Origin: Bauldia sp.
GTDB lineage: Bacteria > Pseudomonadota > Alphaproteobacteria > Rhizobiales > Kaistiaceae
Length of the DNA: 8,088 nt
Assembly (NCBI GenBank): GCA_020442095.1
Contig: JAGRKY010000039.1
Coordinates: 1-8,088, forward strand
Direction: 5' to 3'
Shown here: piece by piece, positions 1-5,693 of the stretch
How positions within the stretch are numbered: the stretch's first letter is position 1
Layout: the number at the start of each line of letters is the position of its first letter
Program-made: the position numbers and the translations under genes
The notes under the pieces: model-generated
What the model was told of the DNA's origin: nothing
Database searches by the model: none
Seen by the model: only the letters and a program-made list of their open reading frames with translations

Positions 1-24
1 GGCGCCGATCATCGCGATGCGCAT
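1..24 (-). CDS. N-terminus of a probable Rossmann-fold dehydrogenase (partial)
   Basis: An ATG at 24-22 on the minus strand opens a frame reading MRIAMIGA before the window ends. A short beta strand running into G-A at the extreme N-terminus is the usual start of a dinucleotide-binding GxGxxG fold, as in 3-hydroxyisobutyrate dehydrogenases, ketopantoate reductases and UDP-glucose dehydrogenases. It begins 9 nt after the stop of the RraA-like gene, so the two are probably co-transcribed. No strong ribosome binding site is visible (a GCGGG lies just upstream), which suits translational coupling. Only eight residues are visible, so the family cannot be decided and the start itself is provisional. 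Confidence 0.5.
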
Positions 25-33
25 CGGACCCGC

Positions 34-720
34 TCAGTCGATCTCGTTGAACAGGCCGGCGTCGATCCGGCTCTGGATGAAATCGGGCATCTTGAGGCCC
101 GCCTTCACCTTCGCTTCGAGATCGGCCTCGGCGGCCCTGACCAGCGCGAGGCGCTCGATGACTTCCTCGATCCGGGCGAAGGGGACGACGACCACGCCAT
201 CCTCGTCGCCGAGAACGATGTCACCGGGGCCGACCATCGCGCCGCCGACCATCACCGGCAGGCCGACCGTGCCGGGGCCGTTGCGGACCGGCGAATTGGG
301 CGTGACGCCGGCGGCGTAGCAGGGCAGCCCGACACCGCGGATGCCGACCACGTCGCGGACGAAGCCATCGGTGACGAAGGCGGCGCAGCCGCTGTTCTTC
401 ATCATGCCGAGCAGCAGGTCGCCGATCACCGCGACACCGGTGAAGCCGCCGCTCGCCGAGATGATGACGTCGCCCGGCCGGGAGACGGCGAGGGCGCCGA
501 AGGTCGCAAGGTTGTCGGCCGGTCCGTCGCCCGCGGGCACGGCAACGCCGCAGAAGGGCTTCACCCCGCCGATCGACTTGATTCGGCCGTCGAGCGCGCC
601 GCTGCCCTGCATGGCATCGACGGCGTGGCCGGTCTGTACGCCGGTGAAGGCGGCGACCTGTTCCTTCGTGGGACGGGGGAAATTGCGGCGAACGGTGAGC
701 AGCGGCGGGTCGGTGATCAT
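34..720 (-). CDS. RraA-like / 4-hydroxy-4-methyl-2-oxoglutarate aldolase family protein
   Basis: This encodes a 228-residue protein of the RraA-like fold. The family includes RNase E inhibitor RraA (about 160 residues) and the longer class II pyruvate aldolases, which split 4-hydroxy-4-methyl-2-oxoglutarate or 4-carboxy-4-hydroxy-2-oxoadipate to pyruvate plus a second oxoacid. The length fits the aldolase branch better. Visible motifs are GDLLLG at 100-105, DGFVRD at 118-123, whose Arg122 and Asp123 match the substrate- and metal-binding pair of the aldolases, and GDEDGVVVVP at 171-180. I chose the ATG at 720 because it gives the family's usual N-terminus and has AAAAAGG (732-738, minus strand) 11 nt upstream. 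The open frame extends to 1059, but that would overlap the divergent hydroxylase gene with unrelated sequence. The protein is probably cytoplasmic. A possible dehydrogenase gene follows 9 nt later, which suggests hydroxy-/oxo-acid catabolism; the substrate is unknown. Confidence 0.88.
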   Translation of the reverse strand: MITDPPLLTVRRNFPRPTKEQVAAFTGVQTGHAVDAMQGSGALDGRIKSIGGVKPFCGVAVPAGDGPADNLATFGALAVSRPGDVIISASGGFTGVAVIGDLLLGMMKNSGCAAFVTDGFVRDVVGIRGVGLPCYAAGVTPNSPVRNGPGTVGLPVMVGGAMVGPGDIVLGDEDGVVVVPFARIEEVIERLALVRAAEADLEAKVKAGLKMPDFIQSRIDAGLFNEID

Positions 721-775
721 GACTGGAATTGCCTTTTTCAGAATGTCCGGGTGGTTGCCCGGCGGCACCCTATCA

Positions 776-788
776 AAACCTGTGGTTT
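776..788. repeat. Short inverted repeat AAACC-TGT-GGTTT
   Basis: Two perfect 5-bp arms are separated by 3 bp, in the relatively A+T-rich centre of the divergent intergenic region. It lies 4 bp from the CGAATATTCG palindrome. It could be a regulator half-site pair, but arms this short may also arise by chance. Confidence 0.4.
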
Positions 789-792
789 GTCG

Positions 793-802
793 CGAATATT
801 CG
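793..802. repeat. Perfect 10-bp palindrome CGAATATTCG
   Basis: This is an uninterrupted 10-bp palindrome, A+T-rich at its centre, in an otherwise very G+C-rich sequence. It lies between the divergent RraA-like and molybdenum hydroxylase genes. Position and symmetry suit a dimeric repressor operator controlling one or both. No regulator gene is in the window and no known operator consensus is recognised. Confidence 0.4.
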
Positions 803-914
803 GATAACCCATTGCGATCGCCGGAGTTGCCTTTCCCGCTGCGATCTGGTCGGATACCGCTTCGGCCGTCACCAGTTCCCGACGGCAGATTCCGCTCAAC
901 TGAACGAGAAGAGG

Positions 915-928
915 CGGCCCAAGGGCCG
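915..928 (+). promoter_or_regulatory. Hairpin over the ribosome binding site of the molybdenum hydroxylase gene
   Basis: CGGCC (915-919) and GGCCG (924-928) can pair around the loop CAAG (920-923). The best Shine-Dalgarno candidate for the ATG at 937 is AAGGG (921-925), which falls in the loop and descending arm. An upstream GAAGAGG (908-914) is too far from the start to serve. The stem may lower translation initiation. In such G+C-rich DNA, 5-bp stems are common, so function is uncertain. Confidence 0.35.
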
Positions 929-936
929 AGCCGGAC

Positions 937-3249
937 ATGAACAACGTTGCCCCGCCCAAATTCGGCATGGGTGCCCGCGCCAAGCGCACCGAGGACAAGG
1001 CCCTGATCACCGGAGCCGGTCATTTCACCGATGACTATACGCCGGAAGGCACGCTCCACGCCTACGTGCTGCGCTCGTCAATGGCCCATGCGAAGATCAA
1101 GATCGGCGATCTTTCGGCGGCGCGCGAGATGCCTGGTGTCCAGCTCGTCATGACCCATGACGACCTTGGCGGCGTGAAGGGCCTGCCCTGCAAGGCGAAG
1201 ATTCGCCAGGTCGACGGCTCCCATCCGTGGATACCGGAGCACCCGCTGCTCTGCGGCGAGATGGTGCGGCATGTCGGCGACCCGATCGTCTTCATCGTCG
1301 CGGACACGCTGGAGCAGGCGAAGATGGCTTCGGAGGCGATCGAGATCGACTACGATCCGCTGCCGGCCATCGCCGATCTGCGCGGGGCGCTAGACGACGA
1401 AGCGCCGCTGGTCTGGCCCGAGCACGGCACCAATGTCGCCTTCACCTGCTCGCGCGGCGCCAAGGGCGCGACCGACGCGGCGATGCTGCGCGCCGCGCGG
1501 ATTTCGCGGATCGAGATCGTCAACAACCGCCTCGTCGCCAACTACATGGAGACGCGCGGCATCGTCGCCGAATACGACGCCGCGACGGACCGCTACACGC
1601 TGACCATGGGCACCCAGGGCGGCCATGGCATGCGCGACCGCATCGCCAAGGACATCCTCGGCATCCCGGCGAAGAATATCCGGGTGATCACGCCCGATGT
1701 CGGCGGCGGCTTCGGCACCAAGTCCTTCGTCTACCAGGAGTATCCGCTGGCGGCGATCGCCGCGAAGCGGGTCGGCAAGCCGGTCAAGTGGATCAGCGAG
1801 CGCAGCGAGCATTTCCTCGTCGACAGCCATGGCCGCGACAATTTCGCGGTCGCCGAAATGGCGATGGACGAGGACGGCAAGTTCCTCGCCATGCGGGTCG
1901 ACCTGCTCGCCGGCATGGGCGCCTATCTCGCCCAGTACGGACCCTTCATCCCCGAGGGCGAGCTGACCATGCTGACCGGCGTCTACGACATCCCGCATCT
2001 CTTTGCGCTGTGCCGGGGCATCTACACCAACACCGCGACGGTCGACGCCTATCGCGGCGCGGGCCGGCCGGAGGCCGCCTACCTGATCGAGAGGCTGGTC
2101 GACCAGTGCGGCCGCGACACCGGCCTCGGCCCGGTCGAGATCCGGCGGCGGAACTTCATCAGGCCGGAGGCCTTCCCCTACGAGACGCAGGGCGGCCGCA
2201 TCTACGACGGCGGCGAGTTCGACGGCCATATGGAACGGGCGCTGGAGGTCTCCGACTACAAGGGCTTCGACGACCGGGCGGCGGCGTCCAAGGCGGCGGG
2301 CAAGCTGCGCGGCTACGGCATCGCCACCTATGTCGAGGCCTGCGCCTTCCCGGGTTCCGAGGAGGCGACGGTCCGGCTCGAGCAGGACGGCACCGTGACC
2401 CTGCTGATCGGCACCCAGACCAACGGCCAGGGCCATGCCACGGCCTATTCGCAGTTCATCGTCGGCCAGCTCGGCATCGACTATGACAAGGTCAGGGTGA
2501 TCCAAGGCGACACCGACCAGGTGCCGAACGGCGAGGGGACCGGCGGCTCGCGCTCGATCCCGCTCGGCGCGGTATCGGTGCATAACGCGGCGGTGAAGCT
2601 CGCCGACCAGGTCAAGCGGCTCGCCTCCGACCAGCTCGAGGCCTCGGTCGAGGATCTCGAACTCGCCGAGGGGATGGTCCGGGTCGCCGGCACCAATCGC
2701 GGCGTGTCGCTTTCCGATCTCGCCAAATCCGCCAAGGACCCGCAGGCGCTGACCGCCTTCGACGACGAGTTCGAGCAGCCCGAGCCGACCTATCCGAACG
2801 GCAGCCATGTCGCCGAGATCGAGATCGACCCGGAGACCGGCGTCACCGACATCGTCGGCTACTGGATCGTCGACGATTTCGGCGCGACGGTGAACCCGAT
2901 GCTGCTGGAAGGCCAGGTCCATGGCGGCGTCGTCCAGGGTCTCGGCCAGGCGCTCTACGAGCACACCGTCTACGACGCGGACGGTCAGCTCCTTTCGGCC
3001 TCCTTCCTCGACTATGCGATGCCGCGGGCCGACGGCGTGCCGAGCTTCAACTTCGAGACGCGGAACGTGCCGTCGAAGACCAATGCCTTCGGCATCAAGG
3101 GCGCCGGCGAGGCGGGTTCGATCGGCTCCTGCCCGGCGGTGATGAACGCGATCGTCGATGCGCTGAACCGCGGCTATGGCATCACCCATATCGACATGCC
3201 GGCGACGCCGGAGCGGGTGTGGATGGCGATCCAGGACTCGAAGATCTAG
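937..3249 (+). CDS. Xanthine dehydrogenase-family molybdopterin-binding (CoxL form II-like) large subunit
   Basis: This encodes a 770-residue cytoplasmic catalytic subunit of a molybdenum hydroxylase, which binds molybdopterin-cytosine dinucleotide and hydroxylates an aldehyde or heterocycle using water. The N-terminal third is the aldehyde oxidase/xanthine dehydrogenase a/b hammerhead domain (about 20-145). The cofactor-binding domains follow, with VGGGFGTK at 255-262, AYRGAGR at 371-377, GQGH at 497-500, GGSRS at 536-540 and KGAGEAGSIG at 721-730, where Glu725 is the expected catalytic base. AYRGAGR is the form II CoxL signature; true aerobic CO dehydrogenase (form I) has AYRCSFR, so CO is unlikely to be the substrate. 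Length is normal and there is no fusion. The ATG at 937 gives the family N-terminus. The FAD (CoxM) and 2Fe-2S (CoxS) subunits, normally adjacent, are absent on both sides: the upstream gene is divergent and a strong terminator follows. It is probably monocistronic and uses partners encoded elsewhere. The substrate is unknown. Confidence 0.95.
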   Translation: MNNVAPPKFGMGARAKRTEDKALITGAGHFTDDYTPEGTLHAYVLRSSMAHAKIKIGDLSAAREMPGVQLVMTHDDLGGVKGLPCKAKIRQVDGSHPWIPEHPLLCGEMVRHVGDPIVFIVADTLEQAKMASEAIEIDYDPLPAIADLRGALDDEAPLVWPEHGTNVAFTCSRGAKGATDAAMLRAARISRIEIVNNRLVANYMETRGIVAEYDAATDRYTLTMGTQGGHGMRDRIAKDILGIPAKNIRVITPDVGGGFGTKSFVYQEYPLAAIAAKRVGKPVKWISERSEHFLVDSHGRDNFAVAEMAMDEDGKFLAMRVDLLAGMGAYLAQYGPFIPEGELTMLTGVYDIPHLFALCRGIYTNTATVDAYRGAGRPEAAYLIERLVDQCGRDTGLGPVEIRRRNFIRPEAFPYETQGGRIYDGGEFDGHMERALEVSDYKGFDDRAAASKAAGKLRGYGIATYVEACAFPGSEEATVRLEQDGTVTLLIGTQTNGQGHATAYSQFIVGQLGIDYDKVRVIQGDTDQVPNGEGTGGSRSIPLGAVSVHNAAVKLADQVKRLASDQLEASVEDLELAEGMVRVAGTNRGVSLSDLAKSAKDPQALTAFDDEFEQPEPTYPNGSHVAEIEIDPETGVTDIVGYWIVDDFGATVNPMLLEGQVHGGVVQGLGQALYEHTVYDADGQLLSASFLDYAMPRADGVPSFNFETRNVPSKTNAFGIKGAGEAGSIGSCPAVMNAIVDALNRGYGITHIDMPATPERVWMAIQDSKI

Positions 3250-3300
3250 CAGAGACGGTCACGCGGCGTCTCCCTTGGGGGCGCGGACCGCATCAGGGAC

Positions 3301-3332
3301 AAAGCCGCCGGTCGCGAGACCGGCGGTTTTTT
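3301..3332 (+). terminator. Rho-independent terminator
   Basis: A perfect 9-bp G+C-rich stem, CCGCCGGTC (3305-3313) with GACCGGCGG (3318-3326), closes a GCGA tetraloop and is followed by six T residues (3327-3332). Upstream AAA (3301-3303) can extend pairing into the T tract. It lies about 50 nt after the stop of the molybdenum hydroxylase gene and before the transporter gene, so it should end the former's transcript and separate the two units. Confidence 0.93.
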
Positions 3333-3347
3333 GTTGCGGCGCAGGAA

Positions 3348-3391
3348 CCGTTCGGGCTTGCGACTCTCGCCGGTCTGTGGTCCGTTCGGGC
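3348..3391 (+). repeat. Direct repeat CCGTTCGGGC (two copies)
   Basis: Two identical 10-bp copies lie at 3348-3357 and 3382-3391, 34 bp start to start, in the short stretch between the terminator and the transporter start codon. The second ends 8 nt before the ATG and overlaps the place where a ribosome binding site would be. It could be a regulator site, or a chance repeat in G+C-rich DNA. Confidence 0.45.
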
Positions 3392-3399
3392 CAAATCCA

Positions 3400-4350
3400 A
3401 TGGACCCGCCAGAACACGCGCGCCCACTTGTCGGGATAGCGCTCAAGGTCGCATCGACATTGTCGTTCACCGCGATGGCCACGCTGATCAAGCTGGACAG
3501 CGCCCGCTATCCGATTGGCGAACTGGTCTGTTTCCGCAGCTTCTTCGCGCTGATCCCGGTGCTTGCCTGGGTGATGTGGCGCGGGCAGTTCCCGTCGGTC
3601 TTCTACACGCAGCGGATCGGCCGCCATTTCGTGCGTTCGGTCAGCGGTGCGGTGACCATGTTCCTCGGCTTCACGGCGCTGTCGCTGCTGCCGATCGCCG
3701 ATGCCACGGCGATCGGCTATGCGGCGCCGCTGATGACGGTGGTGCTGGCGGTGATCTTCCTCGGCGAGAAGGTCCGCATCTACCGCTGGTCGGCGGTGAT
3801 CATCGGCCTGATCGGCGTGCTGGTGATCCTTTCGGATTATGTCGGGCCCGACGTCGAGGGCGGCGCCACCGAGCGCAGCGCCTTCGGCGCGATCATCGCG
3901 GTCAGCGGCGCCTTCCTCGGCGCGGTGACCTCGACCCAGGTGCGGGCGATGGTGCGCTACGAGGGCGCGGCGACCATCGTCGTCTACTTCTCGCTCTTCA
4001 CCTCGCTCTTCGCGCTGGTCACCCTGCCTTTCGGCTGGGTGATGCCGGACCTTCCCGGCCTGCTGTCGCTGGTCGCGGCGGGGATCTTCGGCGGCATGGG
4101 CCAGGTGCTGATGACCCAGAGCTTCCGCTATGGCGGTGCGTCGATGATCGCGCCCTTCGACTATACGTCGATGATCTGGGCGCTGACCGTCAGCCTGCTG
4201 GTCTTCGATACCTGGCCGAGCCAGCGGATGCTTCTCGGCACCGCGATCGTCATCGGCGCCGGGCTGTTCGTCATCTTCCGCGAGCGGCGGCTCGGGATCG
4301 AGCGGGCCCGCTCGAAGCGGGCGCAGACCCCGACCACGCCGCTCACCTGA
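3400..4350 (+). CDS. DMT superfamily (EamA) transporter
   Basis: This encodes a 316-residue inner-membrane protein of the drug/metabolite transporter superfamily, with the normal length and about ten predicted helices in two EamA repeats (about 10-146 and 162-293). Family features are the charged turn ELVCFRSFFALIP at 41-53, the run from PIADATAIGYAAP (98-110) into LGEK at 121-124, and the matching second-half segment APFDYTSMIWA at 251-261. The C-terminal tail is basic (about 294-310) and should be cytoplasmic. I chose the ATG at 3400. The frame is open upstream to a TTG at 3331, but that lies inside the terminator of the preceding gene. The ribosome binding site is weak (CGGG at 3387-3390). 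It has its own transcription unit: 150 nt from the hydroxylase stop across a terminator, then 101 nt to the next gene. Relatives include riboflavin, S-adenosylmethionine and amino-acid exporters or importers; the substrate cannot be read from the sequence. Confidence 0.9.
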   Translation: MDPPEHARPLVGIALKVASTLSFTAMATLIKLDSARYPIGELVCFRSFFALIPVLAWVMWRGQFPSVFYTQRIGRHFVRSVSGAVTMFLGFTALSLLPIADATAIGYAAPLMTVVLAVIFLGEKVRIYRWSAVIIGLIGVLVILSDYVGPDVEGGATERSAFGAIIAVSGAFLGAVTSTQVRAMVRYEGAATIVVYFSLFTSLFALVTLPFGWVMPDLPGLLSLVAAGIFGGMGQVLMTQSFRYGGASMIAPFDYTSMIWALTVSLLVFDTWPSQRMLLGTAIVIGAGLFVIFRERRLGIERARSKRAQTPTTPLT

Positions 4351-4383
4351 GCGGGGCGGGCCGGCGGGCTGTGGCGCGCTTCC

Positions 4384-4401
4384 TTGACGTTCTGTTGTCA
4401 A
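4384..4401. repeat. Inverted repeat TTGAC-N8-GTCAA over the -35 region
   Basis: Perfect 5-bp arms at 4384-4388 and 4397-4401 flank 8 bp. A second overlapping pair, ACGTT (4387-4391) and AACGT (4401-4405), is nested with it. The symmetry covers the candidate -35 and spacer, where a dimeric repressor or activator would act. No regulator gene is nearby in the window. Confidence 0.4.
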
Positions 4402-4412
4402 ACGTGGATTAG
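4384..4412 (+). promoter_or_regulatory. Candidate sigma70-type promoter for the binding protein-cyclase pair
   Basis: TTGACG (4384-4389, five of six matches to TTGACA) is followed after exactly 17 bp by GATTAG (4407-4412, three of six to TATAAT). It lies 40 bp upstream of the chosen start of the binding protein gene, in a stretch visibly less G+C-rich than its surroundings. The good -35 and correct spacing support it; the poor -10 suggests it is weak or activator-dependent. No clear terminator was seen between the transporter gene and this site. Confidence 0.5.
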
Positions 4413-4435
4413 GCTCGCTTTCGAGCATTGGTAGC

Positions 4436-4441
4436 AGGGAG
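4436..4441 (+). promoter_or_regulatory. Ribosome binding site AGGGAG that sets the binding protein start
   Basis: AGGGAG ends 10 nt before the ATG at 4452. The alternative TTG at 4428, upstream in the same frame, would place this site inside the coding region, so the ATG is preferred. A small stem (GCTCG-CTTT-CGAGC, 4413-4426) lies just upstream in the leader. Confidence 0.7.
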
Positions 4442-4451
4442 CAGGCCAGGC

Positions 4452-5693
4452 ATGTCCCGGTCGGGCGCAGCGAGGGAGAATGGCGGCGCGCGGTGCGCGA
4501 AGCGCTGGCTTGCGCCCGGGTTCGCGACGGCGATGGCGCTTGCGACCGCGCTGTTCGCGGCGGCGGAGGCCCATGCCGAGCCGGGCGTCTTCGACGACCG
4601 CATCGTCTTCGGCCAGTCGGCGGCGCTTGAGGGGCCGGCGGCCTCCCTCGGCCTCGCACTCAAGGCCGGCATTCTCGCCGCTTTCCGGGAGGCCAATCGC
4701 GCCGGCGGCATCCACGGTCGCACGCTCGAACTGATCAGCTACGACGACAATTACGAACCCGAGAAAGCCATCGTCAACACGCGGCGGCTGATCGACGAGG
4801 ACAGCGTCTTCGCGCTGGTCGGCGAGGTCGGGACGCCGACGTCGCTGGCCGCGGAGCCGATCGCCGAGGATGCCGGGGTGCCTTTCGTCGGTCCCTTCAC
4901 CGGGGCGACCCGGCTGCGCGATCCCGATCTCGGGACCGTCGTCAACCTCCGGGCCTCCTACGACCAGGAGGCGGAGGAACTGGTGCGCTACCTCACCGAG
5001 GATCTCGGTTTCACGCGGATCGCCATCTTCTATCAGGACGACAGCTTCGGCCAGGCGGGATTGGAGGGAACGGTGGCGGCGCTTGCCAGGCGCGGCCTCG
5101 AGCCGGTGGCCGACTTCACCTATATGCGCAACACCACCGCCGTGAAGCGGGGCGTCCTCGCCATCCGCCGCGCCGACCCGGAGGCGGTGGTGATCGTCGG
5201 CGCCTACAAGCCGACCGCGGCCTTCATCAGCATTGCCCACGACATCGGCGTCGACCCGGTCTATGCGACGCTCTCCTTCGTCGGCAGCAAGGCGCTGGCC
5301 GAGGAACTCGGTCCGGACGAGCCGCCGGTCGTCGTTTCCCAGGTCGTGCCGCTCTATGACGACGCGCGGATCGGGCTGGTCAGGGACTACCGCGCGGCGC
5401 TGACCGGCGAATCCGGGGAGCCGGCGACCGACCTTGCCTGGGCCGAGGACAGCTTCGTCGGGCTCGAAGGCTATGCGGTCGGCCGGCTGGTGGTCGAGGC
5501 GCTGAAGGAACTCGGCCCTGAGCCGACGCGGGAGGACTTCCTCGCGCTGTTCAGCCGCGACGGCCGCTACGACCTCGGCAATTTCCCCCTGTCCTTCGGT
5601 CCCGGCGACAACCAGGGATCGGACGCGGTCTACCTGACGACCACCAATCCCGACGACTCGTTCAGCTACGTCGAGCCGGCCGCGATCCAATGA
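4452..5693 (+). CDS. Periplasmic type I substrate-binding protein (LivK/Peripla_BP_6-like), probable sensory partner of the cyclase
   Basis: This encodes a 413-residue exported protein. Residues 1-42 form a Sec-type signal: basic region with Lys17-Arg18, hydrophobic core about 21-37, and AHA at 40-42 before the likely cleavage site. The mature part is a two-lobed ligand-binding fold like those of branched-chain amino acid ABC systems. Its start is FGQSAALEGPAASLG (53-67), followed by GVPFVGPFTGATRLR (142-156) and YQDDSFGQAGLEG (194-206) at the usual places. There is no lipobox Cys. The family normally delivers amino acids, amides or carboxylates to an ABC permease, but no permease or ATPase gene is next to it. 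Instead its stop overlaps (ATGA) the start of a membrane-bound cyclase with a large periplasmic domain. This suggests it presents ligand to that sensor, as TorT does for TorS; that role is inference. The ligand is unknown. The ATG at 4452 has AGGGAG 10 nt upstream. Confidence 0.92.
   Translation: MSRSGAARENGGARCAKRWLAPGFATAMALATALFAAAEAHAEPGVFDDRIVFGQSAALEGPAASLGLALKAGILAAFREANRAGGIHGRTLELISYDDNYEPEKAIVNTRRLIDEDSVFALVGEVGTPTSLAAEPIAEDAGVPFVGPFTGATRLRDPDLGTVVNLRASYDQEAEELVRYLTEDLGFTRIAIFYQDDSFGQAGLEGTVAALARRGLEPVADFTYMRNTTAVKRGVLAIRRADPEAVVIVGAYKPTAAFISIAHDIGVDPVYATLSFVGSKALAEELGPDEPPVVVSQVVPLYDDARIGLVRDYRAALTGESGEPATDLAWAEDSFVGLEGYAVGRLVVEALKELGPEPTREDFLALFSRDGRYDLGNFPLSFGPGDNQGSDAVYLTTTNPDDSFSYVEPAAIQ

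Larger units (their letters stand above)
721..936. promoter_or_regulatory. Divergent intergenic region
   Basis: This 216-bp region separates the start codons of the divergent RraA-like and molybdenum hydroxylase genes, so it must hold the promoters for both. I see no convincing sigma70 -35/-10 pair on either strand. It contains several small inverted repeats: AAACC-TGT-GGTTT (776-788), the palindrome CGAATATTCG (793-802) and GCCGTC-N10-GACGGC (865-886). A stem overlaps the probable ribosome binding site of the plus-strand gene (915-928). The A+T-richer stretch at about 771-810 is the best place for shared regulation. No small gene is evident. Confidence 0.6.

Noticed and set aside
721..1059. 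N-terminal extension of the RraA-like protein to base 1059
   Set aside because: The extension overlaps the divergent hydroxylase gene, has no family similarity, and a good ribosome binding site precedes the ATG at 720.
1227..2486. Plus-strand frame of 419 codons inside the molybdenum hydroxylase gene
   Set aside because: Out-of-frame Arg-rich translation wholly inside a well-supported gene.
1390..3189. Minus-strand open frame of 599 codons opposite the molybdenum hydroxylase gene
   Set aside because: The composition is of shadow type with no domain signal, and the plus-strand frame carries all the family motifs.
937..3249. Aerobic CO dehydrogenase function for the large subunit
   Set aside because: The signature is AYRGAGR, not AYRCSFR, so the Cys that coordinates the copper in true CO dehydrogenase is absent.
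3331..3399. TTG start at 3331 for the transporter
   Set aside because: It lies in the T tract of the upstream terminator, and the extra 23 residues are polar and unlike the family N-terminus.
4351..4383. Terminator after the transporter gene
   Set aside because: The stretch is G+C-rich with no clean stem followed by a T run.
3259..4659. Minus-strand open frame of 466 codons across the transporter gene
   Set aside because: Arg/His/Asp-rich low-complexity translation that crosses two intergenic regions and a terminator; no domain.
4398..5690. Minus-strand open frame of 430 codons opposite the binding protein gene
   Set aside because: Antisense shadow; the plus strand encodes a full signal peptide and binding-protein fold.
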